Notes: generated by a model not told the origin, from the sequence alone. Positions 1 through 12,554 are shown, counted from the first letter of the stretch. The stretch is 64,000 nucleotides of DNA from Erigeron canadensis (GCF_010389155.1 NC_057764.1:38634275-38698274), one strand, 5' to 3'. Numbers and translations are program-made.

Positions 1-623
1 AATTTTGGAGAATTTGATATACCAAATTTCGGTACTACACATATCACCGGTAGGACTCACCTCACTTTCTTAGTTAAATGTAACCAACTTTCTAATCATA
101 TGGAATCACGAATCATAGAGCCATAAACATATACTACTACCATTTCATTTAATATAACCACAAACCATAAACCAACAAACACATATAGTTGTAGTAATAA
201 AAGTGTAAAACCACCCAATAACGTGAACTTTAAAGTATGCCTTTAATGGATTTTAAAACTTGAAGTGTGATAGTGAGTTGGGAATGACACTTGAAAATTT
301 TGTCAAGTCATTGAGGGACAAAAGTAGCAATAACATCCTTTTTTGCCTCACACCTCTCTCATTTGTTTATTATTATGATATGATATGATGTGGTGGAGGG
401 CATTTCTTTTTGTATTTTTTGAGAGAGTTTACTTTTGCACAAGGATCTAAAATATATCGTTTATGATATTTCTCATGATATGTGGCTTCATTATTGTTTT
501 TCCTTTTTCAATAAAACATATATTAATGCCAATATGAAAACCTGAAGTTTTTGTCTGGTCCAGATTTGTATTTTACTACGATATGTAACACTAAAATGAA
601 CTTAAGCAAAATAAAATTTTAAT
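1..623. other. AT-rich intergenic DNA, no gene seen
   Basis: No open frame of useful length and no recognisable RNA gene. The segment ends at the first copy of the target duplication that flanks the SINE at 638-989. Confidence 0.6.
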
Positions 624-637
624 TACTCAAAATGATG

Positions 638-989
638 GGTTTTTTTTTGTTTTTTTTGTTTTGAAAGGTGAATTTCGCTTGAGAACTTTGTGTCGTGATT
701 CGACAGCGGAAGGTCTAGCATACGTTATCTTAACCGGGTCTGCGCTAGAGAGCTCCCTCGAAGTAGAAAATGCCTATTTCAAATACCCGATGGGGGGAAA
801 ACTCCCTACTAATCCGTCCGAAGGCACGACGATCAATAGGGGTAAACCATGCTCCCTCAGACTTGAACCTTGGGTATAACCAAGCCAAGCCTTCATAGAA
901 AGGACTTCCTATGTACTTTCCAAGCATTAAACCCAAAACTTACTGCTTGTAAGGCAGGTGCTCAACCACTTGAGCTAACTAGGAAATAC
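638..989 (-). mobile_element. tRNA-derived SINE, complete, with 14-bp target duplication
   Basis: Read on the minus strand, the element begins with a tRNA-like head that contains an A-box-like TAGCTCAAGTGG. It runs about 350 bp and ends in an A-rich tail, seen on the plus strand as the T-rich run at 638-662. The 14-mer TACTCAAAATGATG stands at 624-637 and again at 990-1003, a perfect target-site duplication. The B box is degenerate. Open frames inside it (661-879 plus, 745-936 minus) are by-products of the element. A tRNA head, an A tail and a long target duplication together define a LINE-mobilised SINE. The family name is not known to me. Confidence 0.85.
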
Positions 990-1003
990 TACTCAAAATG
1001 ATG

Positions 1004-1585
1004 TTAAGCAATATAATGGTCGTTTTCCTTTGAAATTAATTCTCTCTACAAACCATAAATAAATGGATTAGTATTTTGTGGATTCTAAGACTTTAAAGGT
1101 TTAGGTTTAAATCCTGACATAAGCAAATATTTCTTCGAGTTAGAGACTCTCGAAAAAGTTCAGGTTTTTTTAATTTTTTTAGGTATATAAAAAAGTAATG
1201 TTTGAACTTAATTTTATTGTTTAAAAAAACGAGTTCTCCCTCTTGAATGAATGAGGATTTCTAGTGAAAAACTAGTTTCTTTACCTATGGTCACATGCAT
1301 ATATATTGCTTGAGTTTTTTTCAAAACCCAATCTCCTAACACTAAATTTTTTTTTTAAATCCTCTTGTCAAATAGACACTATATATGAGTTATCAATTTT
1401 TATGAGACATGCCATTTATGCACTTTTACTAGTTACATTTGTGGGTGTTAAATTTTTTTTTTTTTATGTTACTTTCATATATATACACTTCTTTATAAAC
1501 ATTTACAACCTTATTATAAATTTTTTTTATAACATAGAAAAGGTTAAAATACCACAATACTTAAAACTTATTTTCATTTTAAACC
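1004..1585. other. AT-rich non-coding DNA
   Basis: Low-complexity T-rich DNA. A degenerate B-box-like GGTTTAAATCC near 1105 suggests an old SINE fragment. The open frame at 1306-1641 is F/L/I/Y-rich translation of poly-T and runs into the next SINE, so it is not a gene. Confidence 0.5.
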
Positions 1586-1818
1586 CCAGTGCCAGGGGTG
1601 TTTATGTTTCCCACTATATGGGACCCCGGTGGGTTTTCTAATAAGGTTGTGGGTTCGAGTCTCGTCTGACACAATCTTTGGGTTTCCCATCTAGGAATTT
1701 TCCACAAGGAGGGGGCTGAGAGACTGCAGCTTATGCTCAGGATCTCGCGAGGTCTAACGATAGTTGGTTAAAATTGTCTCTAGCCACGTCTGAGTCGAAA
1801 TACACCTTTAAAAAAAAA
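1586..1818 (+). mobile_element. Probable SINE with RNA polymerase III B box and A tail
   Basis: A GC-richer island in AT-rich DNA contains the canonical B-box-like GGTTCGAGTC near 1653 and ends in a run of ten A at 1809-1818. The A box is not clear, and I could not find a convincing target duplication, so the left boundary is approximate. Its sequence differs from the SINE at 638-989, so it would be a second family. Confidence 0.5.
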
Positions 1819-2479
1819 ATGTTAATTAGGCAACTACATTTTCATTTTCAATACTCTTTGTCAAAGTCAATTTATTATGATTTAGTCAATATCAACCATA
1901 GACGTTACTAAACTTATACGTAACTATTGGCCAATGTGAAACAATTATATATGAATTCTTAATTCTGCAAGACTTGTGATTTATATATTTTTACTTGTTA
2001 CAATTATTAGTATTGATTTTATAACGTTGTTTCAAATCTATAATTACTGATATTTTTTTTTATAAAAAAATCTTAAATTCCAACATGAAATACATTTTTC
2101 TATATAGAAAAAGGCTTTGATTACTAATTTTTAATAACATTTTGCTATATTTATATGAATAAAACTATTAAACCTTTAAACATCATATTTTTATAATTCA
2201 ACAATAATATACAAGTTTTAATTGTTTTATGTGAATCACTTTGAAAAAGAGAATCTAAATGAATATAAAAAAAAAAGAAAGAAAAAAAGAATGAACTACT
2301 TAAAGTGAAAAGTGAAAACTAACAAGGACACGGATTTTTAGGCCCATACTGCAGACCTCAGGACCAGGCTTCTTAAAACCCCAGACTCCCAGAGTAATAA
2401 AAGTTGGGCCACACCCAGGCCGCCAGGCGGGCAGGCTCGATAACCATGCATTTATGTAAAATAATAAAGTACAAGTAGA
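1819..2479. other. AT-rich non-coding DNA
   Basis: No coding frame. A short GC-richer patch near 2338-2450 (purine- and cytosine-rich) has no recognisable identity. Confidence 0.5.
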
Positions 2480-2965
2480 GGAGGTGCAAAAATAGGATAA
2501 CCGGTTCCGGTTATTTTTTTTAGTAACCGAAATCGGTTAATTTTTTAAAAAAAAATAATCGATTACGATTAAACTATATCAGTTAATAGGTTGGTATACG
2601 AAAAAACCTTAATCAGGGTACCCGATTACGGTTAAAAAAAACCGGTTAACCGAATAGGTTAACCTATTTTTGGTTATTATTAACTGAAGCAAACAACTAT
2701 ATAGATTATTAATAATATATAAATATCCTCTTAATTGATAATATAAATATTATTGATAATATATAGGTTAACCGGTTATAGGTTAATATTATTGGAAAAA
2801 AAAACGGTTAATGGTTAACCGGTTAATAACCGATTATTGTTTTGAAAGTGATGATCGGTTACTAACCTATGGTTAATAATAACCTATAACCGGTACAGTA
2901 CAAATCGGTTAGTAACCGGTTTTTGAATTGATCGGTTAGGTTAACCGGTTTTTTTTGTACGGTAC
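2480..2965. repeat. Dense AACCG/CGGTT palindromic repeat region, probable degenerate MITE
   Basis: About 490 bp holds some 23 occurrences of AACCG or CGGTT, many as the self-complementary AACCGGTT or next to GGTTAACC. They lie in AT-rich spacers and occur in both orientations, so the region can fold extensively on itself. Sub-terminal arrays of a short motif in both orientations are typical of hAT-type non-autonomous elements. I found no clean terminal inverted repeat or target duplication, so the class is inferred. Confidence 0.55.
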
Positions 2966-5400
2966 CTATTACATTTTTAGGAATAGAGAGATATTGCAAC
3001 AAAGGAGTCACAACTCACAAGTGGAAATGTAGAATTATAACAACGCCACTGAACATGTAATATGTATTTTTCGATATCACGTTCACGTACATAACACCAA
3101 TAAAACTATCCCTTCAATTTTGTTACGGCTATAGATCCTTCATGTTCTGGAACGTTGCGATAAGGTTACATCCTTCTCCCATTTTCTCATCTCCACCCCT
3201 TATATATACCTCTTATCTCTGTAGATTCTTATACTCATGCTACCGAACACCCACTCTTCCCTCTCGTACACTACTTCCAGAAAGACCTAAAAACCATTGT
3301 ATACTGCCATAAACTGCCATTTCACACCAGTACAATACTAGTAGTGTATGTTATTATGAACAATGGCAATCATCCAAAAGTGTGTACACACACTCCTCTT
3401 TTCTAGTTCCCTCCTCCATTCTTTTCAAGTGCCACAATCTCTTTGTTAAGAGGACAATTAGTCACAAATATAAACGAAGAAATGACATTTTCCACTTTTG
3501 TAATCATACAACTACCTCATAATACAAAGGCATGTTGCAATAACGTGCAACTTCATCATGCTGCCAGAGATCAATATCAAAGGTGTTAAATAGAAAAACT
3601 ACTATAGTTGATGCCAAGCACATATATCGGGTATTTGTAATTTGTAGTAACTATTAAAAGTACCTGCTTAACAAATCAGAAGGCCAAACGTATATACAGC
3701 TTCTGATTGAACATCAACCTGCATACATACAAATCAGAAAACAGATACTGGTTGAATCGCAATTCTGAAGAGTATTTTCAATCCTGATACTCGTGTTTTA
3801 GAAACCAAGTCACATTGACTGGATGATTTCTCCAGGGTAAACAGTAAACCAAAATGACTTATTTTGCATAGAAGATTACAATATTATGCTTGAACTGACT
3901 TATTTTGCATACTCCTAATTTGGATACGTTTCACAGATAACCAAAAAGACTAAAGAAAATGTTACAATGTCAAACCAAGAAAAAACTAGTCTACCAGTCT
4001 ATATAATATTAAACAATCTACATACATCTCCAAACGTCAACAAGTATACCCATCTAAACAGGTAGATAATGTATATGTACATTTAGAACTCCTAGCAGGA
4101 GCACCGCAGATTAAAAAAGCAAGAATAAATAATAAAGTAGGGGCATAACTGCATAAGTCGATTTTCAAATCTGAAGCAGAAGCTTAGTGAAGCGCACTAA
4201 AAAGAAGCCAAGTGCACATTCAAACAATTCTAAATCAAGATCGAGCAGAGATACAACTAGGAAGCCAAGAACATGGATCTTCAATTCGCCTTGGTTGGTC
4301 CATCCCGATGAAGGATGGTCAAACGGGTGAAACCCACTCAAAGTCTAGTTTTAATCCATAAAATCCCCTATAGTCTTACTCGTAAATCAACATAATTGTT
4401 ATACATTTTTATGATCATAATAATAAAGGCATTCATTATTTATAAAATGACTAAATGAGACAGTAGAAATTTTCTGATGGTCAACCATTACTAAGGATGA
4501 ATAGTTCAAGCCAAGCCCAAGCGTGTCCCCCAACCTGCACATCAAGCAACCACTATGACCTACTATTAAGGTGTAGGCCATATTGACTCAACAAACTCTG
4601 GTACATAGTTAATAACCTTATCGTAAGGTCATATTATAATACTAAAACTTTTAGAAGAATTTCCATCTTACAGAGAATTCTAAATCAAATTTTCATCTTG
4701 AAATCATTGTATAACATCTAGAGGACTCCATTTGCAGATCATTTGCAAAATGATATTTGATGCTCTTGGATGGAACAAAAAATGGGAGTTAATATTTTCT
4801 ACGGGAAAAAAAAATAATGCATACACATTCAGCAGCTTCAAAATATTGTACCTTACGTGTGTAAATTATTTTTTCCCGTGGGCAAATCACTTCAAATAAC
4901 AAAAGGCAGAAGCAAACTCTAAGCTTAAATTATTATTAGCTAAAACATGCCAAGTAAAAACCAAGTCTTCTCTACCTGCATCCTTCAAGTAAACAAACTT
5001 GAAGCTTAGAAACAGACGATAACTATACCACATCATGACAGTATATTCATGGCACGAGAGGCGGATCAGCTACTTGTAGCAGATCTGATTCTGCTCATGC
5101 CCCATCATCCCATGCCAAGAGAATGTGGCACACCCAACACCAACTTATACATTCAAAGTACAAGCCTCAAACTTTGGGCCTGGAAAATGAAGGGGAAGCA
5201 TCAATAATATCAACAGAAAACCACTTTTGATGCCAAATGGTATGATGCAAAGTAGACTTATATCATACAAAGCACAAATGAAATCAAACAACAAAATCTT
5301 ATCAACTCCATCCTTATTACAGTATAATATAAAGGATGAACAGAATGCATTACGCAATAAAGCTGTGCCCTATAACGGAGAATTTGCAATGAAAAATGTG
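2966..5400. other. Long non-coding stretch upstream of any plus gene and downstream of the Agenet-ENT gene
   Basis: No exon-like frame was found on either strand. A TATA-like TTATATATA near 3199 is followed by a C/T-rich leader-like stretch to about 3290, which resembles a promoter, but no credible coding exon follows. The distal part probably includes the 3' flank of the gene ending at 5706. A 51-nt stem-loop lies at 5051-5101. Confidence 0.45.
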
Positions 5401-5705
5401 GATATTGCCATATAAGTGACCTCTATAATAGCAAGAGAAGATCCTCTTAACATATAAATGACTTTAAAAGAAAATGCACCAAAAGTTAAGATGGACTTTA
5501 TACACATGATCTAAAAAAATGAATTTCTCAAGGTTTTTCTAATACAAAATTTCCAATATACCATTGTATTTCATTATACTGATAGACACACAAGATGTGA
5601 ACACATGCTTTTTACAATTATGTGAGGAGTTCCAACAGAAAATTAAACTGTGGTGATACAACTAAAGGGCAAAGGGGCAAAAACTTATATCCCGGGTCTT
5701 TCCTG

Positions 5706-7155
5706 TCATCTAATACGCATAGTACTACTGGAAGAAATCAAGTTTTTTAGTTCAATCAAATGCTCATCATTTGATATATTGAGTGACATACGAAGGTTTG
5801 TTACCATTGTTTCTTTTTCCCAAGTTAAGGGCCCTGATGCATGTAAGGCCTCAATAGTAGAACGATATGCTTGCAACTCTAGTCTGTGTATTTTTGCTGC
5901 AACTTCCTTGTTGCATAAAGAGAAGTCAAGATATCCTTCTTGACAAAAAGACTCTGCATCACTATCATGACTTTCATGATCCTCAATATCATACCCACTA
6001 TAGCTGTTAATACTGCAACTACCAACAGAACACGTAACAGTATCATCATCATCATCATTTCTTTTTCTATACCCACCACTTAGATATTCCCTCTCCACAT
6101 CAGCTGCATACAAGGGAGCTGCTCGGTTGTGGAAGTATGTGTATATGCAATCTTCAGAGGGCATTTCTATAGAGTTAGGAACATTTACTTTTTCAGGTGA
6201 TTTGATCAGCACTCGGAGGCGTTTACCTTCTCTTTGGGTGATTTTAACTTTCTGGCCCGTTCCTTCATTCACCTCATCTTGAGAAAGACAGTAGGGTGAC
6301 CCCCGCTTCAGGGTTCTTGCTGAAACAATATGTGATTCCTGTAAATTTTCATTCTTAGCACCAAACTGGATACTTTTCATGTAGGAATCTCCTTTGACAG
6401 CCCCCTTTGCTTCAGCTAACTTGTTGGACTGTCCATCTTTGCTAAGTATTTGAACCTGCTTGCGAAACAAAAATTAAAGAAAGTATAAGCTAAGTTCTTA
6501 GCAAGGAAGTCCAACATGACACATTATTCTAAAGTCCTACATAACACAGCTAAACTAAACTCAAGTAGTATAAAAAGTTCAGAACTTTAGACAGTGAAAA
6601 CATGAACTGAATGTGACAATATGATCAATGGTCATACAGAATTTTTTTCCCAAATTACGAACAGTCTTAAACATAATTTTTGGTTGAAAAGGCAAAGATG
6701 AAAAAGAAAAAGAATATAAAAAATAAAAAAGGCAAAAAGCTTTTTAATAAATGTACCTTGCCAATTACTACCCATTCATCATTTTGCCAAGATTGTCGCA
6801 CACGGATTTCTGATTTGGTTGCTTCAAACTCTATAACTGATCCAACAAATCTGACTAGAAACAAGTCCTCGCTAAAAGCCTTGGAAACAACTGCCATCTT
6901 CCACGAAAGCTCGTGAAACACTTCCACAACATCGCCAGGCCTACATTCTGAAAATTCTACTATTGGGGGACATGGTCTAAGAAATTTTGTGGACACACAT
7001 TCTACTATCTCCTGGTTAGTAAAACCAGGATACACATTATATCTAACAGTGTAGTCCTGCCTATTACGGGAAACTATCTTAGCACAACGCCAAGAATGGT
7101 AAGGAAGCTCGTTTGTGGTTAACACCTCCACGATACTTCCCTTCTTATATTTCAT
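5706..7155 (-). CDS. Plant Tudor-like protein with two Agenet repeats and a C-terminal ENT domain
   Basis: Two coding exons, 7155-6757 and 6455-5706, join in phase 0 across a GT-AG intron and give 382 residues. Residues 3-63 and about 70-133 are tandem Agenet/Tudor-like repeats (KKGSIVEVL..., CRPGDVVEVFHELSWKMAVV...). Residues about 316-373 form an ENT helical domain (LELQAYRSTIEAL ... LIELKNLI). Between them is an acidic, Ser-rich linker with a five-Asp run encoded by an ATC-type microsatellite. Agenet folds bind modified histones or RNA, and ENT mediates dimerisation or partner binding. The domain order and length match the Arabidopsis family described as plant Tudor-like RNA-binding proteins (At4g32440 type). 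The start is the first ATG after a spliced leader. The second exon has a tandem acceptor (AAG then CAG), so isoforms with or without one Gln are possible. A nuclear role is inferred. Confidence 0.88.
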
Positions 7156-7198
7156 GATGCGGACCTTGTGTTTTATTCCGAATCTCAGGTTTCAGAAC

Positions 7199-8317
7199 CT
7201 GTTAAATAAGACAATTAAAGAGTAAATAAAAAGCAGTTTGTGATAAGCACGAATAAGGGAATAGTTACATAGAAGAGAATCAGAAAAACACAAAACGATC
7301 ATGTATATCGGTACTGGAAAAATTTGCTCTAAAATCTCGTGTTCATTTTTCAAGGAAATGAAAGGCGTTTTGCATCTTTAGAAAACCACTGAAAATTTTG
7401 AAAACAGATTTAGTTGTTTTCAATTGTCAAATATGAGAATGTAAAGAACTTTCCTGTTCTGAAATAGAAAATATTTGAAAAATCCAAAAGTGAGTTTTCA
7501 AAAATGTAGTTATAAATTAGAAAATTCAGCCTTTTGTTTTGTAACACGTTTTCCCCTCGCTTTTCTACAACTAAACAGACCCTATTTTTCCGAAGAAAAA
7601 AGAAACATTAACTAATTTATTACGAGTAAAAGAAAACATACACACAAGCAGACACACACGAATAACATTCTTAATATCCTACATATACACCGTGTAAACT
7701 CAAGCGAAATACAAATAATCACAGAAAACAAATGTACACGAGTGTTTGAAAATGATAATTTGATAATCATAATGATCACATAACTAGCAGTAATAAAACG
7801 ATCGTAAAGACGACTATTTTGTACGACTCGTTATACTTGTTAACGTTGACAGATTCTACAACATCACGATTACTTTATTATTAACCTCTACATATATAAT
7901 TAAAAACTAATGATTAATTCTTATTATTATGACTAAAATTCATGAGAATCTATATAAACACATTCATTAGCAAAATATCACATCAAGCAGTTTAGTATCG
8001 ATTAACTCGAAAACGATCAGGTATCTCCAGATAATAATAATAATAATAATAAATAAATAAATAAATAAACTAATAAGCGAACAGCCAAACAAACCAACAC
8101 TCGGTGATCAAAATAACAGCAACAATCAAATGCAGTTACAAAATCACATTATAATAACTTGAAATAAGCAGAGCAAATAGATAAATAAATGAATAATATA
8201 ATAATAAGATTAATAACAGATAGATAGATTCATTAATTCATTCAAATTCGATAATTAAGATGATTTCAAATATTGATTCACGATGGAGATTATAATTAAT
8301 AGATTGATTACACTAAC
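7199..8317 (-). other. 5' UTR intron and leader exon of the Agenet-ENT gene
   Basis: On the minus strand a donor (AAACG|GTTAGT) at 8317 and an acceptor (TTTAACAG|GTTCTG) at 7199 bracket a 1,119-nt intron that ends 43 nt upstream of the ATG at 7155. The short leader exon lies at 8318 to roughly 8470. Long first introns in 5' leaders are common in plant housekeeping genes and often raise expression. AAT/AAAT microsatellites lie within it at about 8027-8070 and just upstream at 8454-8475. Confidence 0.6.
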
Positions 8318-8475
8318 CGTTTTGGATGTGGAAAGAAGGCTGTAACGAAATTTGTATGTGTAATTTGGTATTAAATTTGTTTGTGAGTTTGTTGAGGAGA
8401 ATGAAGGTTAAAGAGAATTGTAAAATAAGAAATACATACAATTTTACATTTACAATAATAATAATAATAATAATT

Positions 8476-10498
8476 GTATTATAATAATAGACTCTGGTTT
8501 GGTGCCTTTGTTGAGGAGATTGGTATTCTTTCTTTTAATTTCTTTGTTTTCATCTTATACGTATACCGTTTACGTATTATACGTATACGTATACTCATAT
8601 TCTTTGCTTGTATTTCTATTTGTTTGTTTTCGTATCAAAATAAGTTTCCCTATTATATGTTTTGTTTATTTCGAAAAATATATTCACTGTTTTTGAATAT
8701 AAAATCACTTTCGTAAATGAATTCCTTCCATGTGACCATGTCTATGTTCTTTTTTTGGTTTGTCACTAAATATAAATACATTTACTTAAAGATAATATAG
8801 TTATTTTGCAACCACGTAATGTAATAATTACCCATGTCTTACCGCATGGCAAATTTTTCAACAAGACACCAACTTTGGAATTTGGATGTAAACGTTTACT
8901 ACGTATTTTAGATTTCCAATAATTAAAATAACTCGTAACAAAACGTCTTGAAAAAAATAAAATATTTAAATCACATTCTACTTTTTGATATCTTAATAGT
9001 AAGATAGTCAATATATCTAACTATATTTTTTCGAGACCCTAGGATCTTTGTGAAATTTATCGACACTAGGTGTCTAGATATGTAGCTAAAAGTGTTACAG
9101 CTAGTATTGTCAAATTTGTTTTCACAAACAACAACTAATCATATGTATTCGTGTAATTTAAGAGTAATAACAGGCCGGATAAAATATCGTTAAATTTTTA
9201 TTATTTTTTTTCAACATTTTTTATAAATTCATATGTGTACCATGTACGTGTGTCAAATTGGAATAATTTGACCATATCACGCCTTTTAACTCTAGCTTTT
9301 TGACAGATTTGAAATAACCGATATCTTTATGATAAATGTTGCTTCATTAATAAAAGAATGCAACTGAAATGTGCAAATAATATTGCTTTTGGTAACAGAT
9401 TATATGCAAGGTGGCTTTATGAATGGATGACGTGCTTTTTGGTCCACTAAGTTTATGTCAATATGTCATTATGTTACCCTCACACGTTAGCAAAAATTTG
9501 TTCAATCCAACAACTCTTTTTCTTGGTTTTTTAAAGCCTTTTCATCATGTTAAGGGTTTTTTTTTTTTAACTCGGCCGGCACTTTGTTGTGGTTTGTTAA
9601 AATCTTCCAGCTCACCTTTTATAGGGTACTGAACATTTTGTATGTAATCTCGACTTGTAATTGCAACTTTATTAGTATTTTGTAACGTATTTTCAACAAG
9701 TTGTGGGTTCTAGTTTGATCACGAAGATATAATGCGTTTATAAGCAACAAAATAATAGGAAAGTGCTGCACTTTTTTGAATATAATCACCACCAAAACGG
9801 TAGTTATCAGATATTCAGAAGTCTTAGATTCAAATCATCTTTAGATATTTAAACATTAAAAGATCTTTCTGTTTATTTGTTTATATATCTCTTAATTAGT
9901 TATACTTGAAAATAGATCGATATAAATATCGAAGGGAAGGAGTTGGCCATTTCTTTCAAAACACATATAGTTGTTACTGTTATAAACATCAACTAACTGT
10001 CACAACATTGTATATTCACATTGGCGGCGTATATATTGATTTAAAATATCTCGTGCATGACCTTGTTGACCAACTCCACATACCACAACCGTAAATCACA
10101 AAAACAAAAATCATTGAATTACAAGAATTCAACAAAGTACTTCTTAATTCTTTGATCTAGTTATAAATACATTATATTTTACTCTTTTATATATAATATA
10201 ACATAACATAAAAAATTATATAGTAGAAATATAGAATTTCAATAAAATATACTATAATCTATCAGAAGCTATCTTTCGACAATATTTTATGATAATGTAT
10301 AATGCATGCACTTCATAACGTTAGTATTTTAGTTAGAGGTGGCAAAAGCTAATAGATTAATTAATCTAGCCCGAATTCAGCTATAGTAACATAACGTGTT
10401 GAAATGGTGACATATGAAACTTTAATAGATGCACATGAATAAAAAAAATGACAAGTCAAATCTAACGATTATATGATATGCATTCATATAAAAATATC
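8476..10498. other. Intergenic AT-rich DNA
   Basis: No gene was found. The open frames at 8474-8716, 8766-9011, 9423-9632 and 9906-10094 have no domain, no splice context and biased F/I/Y composition. A B-box-like GTGGGTTCTAG near 9701 hints at a SINE remnant. Confidence 0.5.
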
Positions 10499-10580
10499 TT
10501 ATAATTCATATATGAGGATAATGATTATGAGATATAAGTTTTATAATTCATGTATGAGAATAATGATTATGAGATATAAG
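10499..10580. repeat. Two-copy tandem repeat of about 40 bp
   Basis: TATAATTCATATATGAGG... at about 10499-10538 is repeated with three or four differences at about 10541-10580. The second copy supplies the TAA target site of the adjacent MITE. Confidence 0.7.
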
Positions 10581-11249
10581 GGGGGCGGAGTGGAGGGCGG
10601 GTTGACGAATTTATGGAGTCATACCGCCGGTTACACCGTCGTCGGTCCCAAATTTATGGCTTGACGGTATGGTGGCTGGGTATTATACCCGTTGGTGATA
10701 AATGGAGAGAGAAGGAAGAAGGGAAGGTTGGAGCGGGGTCCACAACAGAACTTCATTCATTATTCTTGCTTTTCTTTCTTCTTTTCTATATATATGTGGT
10801 CGTGGCTGTGGCTGTGTGTATTTATATATATATATGTATAGTAAACATCAGACGAAGAAGATGATGATACTTGTGATGTGTGGCTGTGTGTTTTTATATT
10901 TTTATTTCTATTTAATACTATTTTTTTCAAAACAGACCTTATAATATGACATATATACAAATCTAGTAATTAAACTTATAAGTTTAAATCAATTATTATT
11001 TAGATAAGTTTGTTTCTATTTAAAATTGTCTTTAAATAAGTTATTTATATAAAATTGTTTGAATTCATTTAAAATAAAAATAAATAAATTTGAGAGGGTT
11101 AAAAATTTATGGGGCGCCAGCAAAAATGTTTGGGAGGGTTGGTTGAGAGGGTTGAATGGTTAAATTGAGTTGGATGATTTTTATTGATGGAATTTGAGAG
11201 GGTTGATAAATTTATTAACTCCCACTCCGCCCCCCGCCCCCCCCCCCCC
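10580..11249. mobile_element. PIF/Harbinger (Tourist-like) MITE with GC-rich termini, TAA target duplication
   Basis: The left end GGGGGGCGGAGTGG at 10580 is matched in inverted orientation by CCACTCCGCCCCCC near the right end, where it is extended by a run of C to 11249. TAA occurs directly outside both ends (10577-10579 and 11250-11252). A 670-bp length, terminal inverted repeats beginning with a G run, and a 3-bp TAA/TTA duplication fit a non-autonomous PIF/Harbinger element. No transposase frame is present; the small open frames at 10473-10960 are by-products. Confidence 0.8.
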
Positions 11250-11252
11250 TAA

Positions 11253-12104
11253 GTTTTATGTGGTATGCATACCTGAGACCAAAAGTCCCACTCAATTACC
11301 CTTTATGATATACATTTATATCTAGTCAATAACTTTAAAAAGTTTTGGTAATATTGAAGATGTATGTATGTTAACACAAGTTACTGTATCTCTACTCCCT
11401 AATAAAGTAAATTCTCACCCCCCATTAAATATTTTTATCTTCGAAATACCTTATTTGCCTTTAGACTTTTTTGTTTTTTTTCTGTACGTAACTACCCAAA
11501 ATCCCTAATAAAACAGACCTTTTTCCCCACTACTGTCGCCACATTGCGCGAGTACCATGTTCGTATGATAAATTTAGAAAGAAGCTAAAAGTGTACATTA
11601 AAGATTTAACACTAACATAACAATACTGCCCAAACTTTTTCTTTTTAACTACAGATCTACTCTTAATTACACAAAATTATACTAATCTATTTCATGTCAA
11701 GATTCGAGTCTTCGTCTTCACCACAAGAGATTAAAATTTCTACCAAATAATCGAAGAAGTTTCTACCAGATGGTCAATACTAACCAAACTAATTGCAAGA
11801 CCTTGCATAATACTGCCGCTGAACAAACTGTAAGACATGTGGTCGAATTACTGTATTTAGATTGTGATTAAAGTCCTTAACCAATAACATCTTCAGTTAC
11901 CCTCCTCTTTTCTTTGAATACAATTTTTATTTGTATTAATAGTCTTAAGGCACTTATTTTGACATCTAACGATACAACATTGTCATTTTAGTTTTTTAAT
12001 GTTGCGTCATTTGATTTATTACTCAAAGGTACTACTTTCACGGAAGTTTTTTTAAAAAAATTCAAGAGTAAAATGCCCTTTAAGGCCTCGACCCTTATTT
12101 TATT
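11253..12104. other. Intergenic DNA, nothing recognised
   Basis: AT-rich with no exon-like frame, tRNA or terminal repeat that I could support. Confidence 0.5.
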
Positions 12105-12180
12105 TACTCCCTCCGTCCCAATTTAAATGTCACGTTGACTAACTTTGACCGTAAATAACTTTGTTTATACTATAGTAGTT
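12105..12180 (+). mobile_element. Single terminus of a Stowaway-like (Tc1/mariner) MITE
   Basis: TA followed by CTCCCTCCGTCCC at 12107-12119 is the hallmark end of plant Stowaway elements. I did not find the matching inverted end nearby, so this is either a truncated copy or one whose other end has diverged. The 3' limit given is nominal. Confidence 0.55.
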
Positions 12181-12554
12181 GATAAAACTTATATGAACGA
12201 AAATAATCGATTATTATAATCATAAGGACATCATTAAAATGTAACCTGCCAAGTAAGACTTGTTAAACCGATTATTAGCTCTTTGAGGTCACATCACAAA
12301 TCCTAAAATTGGTTTAGTCTCAAAGCAGACATTAGTTATAGTAATACATAACCGGGGCGAAAATGCTAAATTGTGATAAATCAGAATAGAGAAAAACTCT
12401 TACCAGGTCACGAAATGGATAAGAATTCACTAGAAAAGTTCGGTATCATACACTAGTAAGGTACAAGTAATGTGGTTGACTAAAAAGGATTTCTTTCAAT
12501 TTTCGATTTGTGACCTCGAATGGTTCATAAGATATGCAAAGTACAGGAACCACG

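Noticed and set aside
661..936. Open frames on both strands
   Set aside because: They are explained by the GC-richer body of the SINE at 638-989.
1306..1641. 111-codon frame
   Set aside because: F/L/I/Y-rich translation of poly-T that runs into a SINE; no start context or domain.
2480..2965. CRISPR-like or satellite array
   Set aside because: Motifs are irregularly spaced and in both orientations, and this is plant nuclear DNA.
5145..5415. Short frames on both strands downstream of the Agenet-ENT gene
   Set aside because: No splice context or domain; probably 3' flank.
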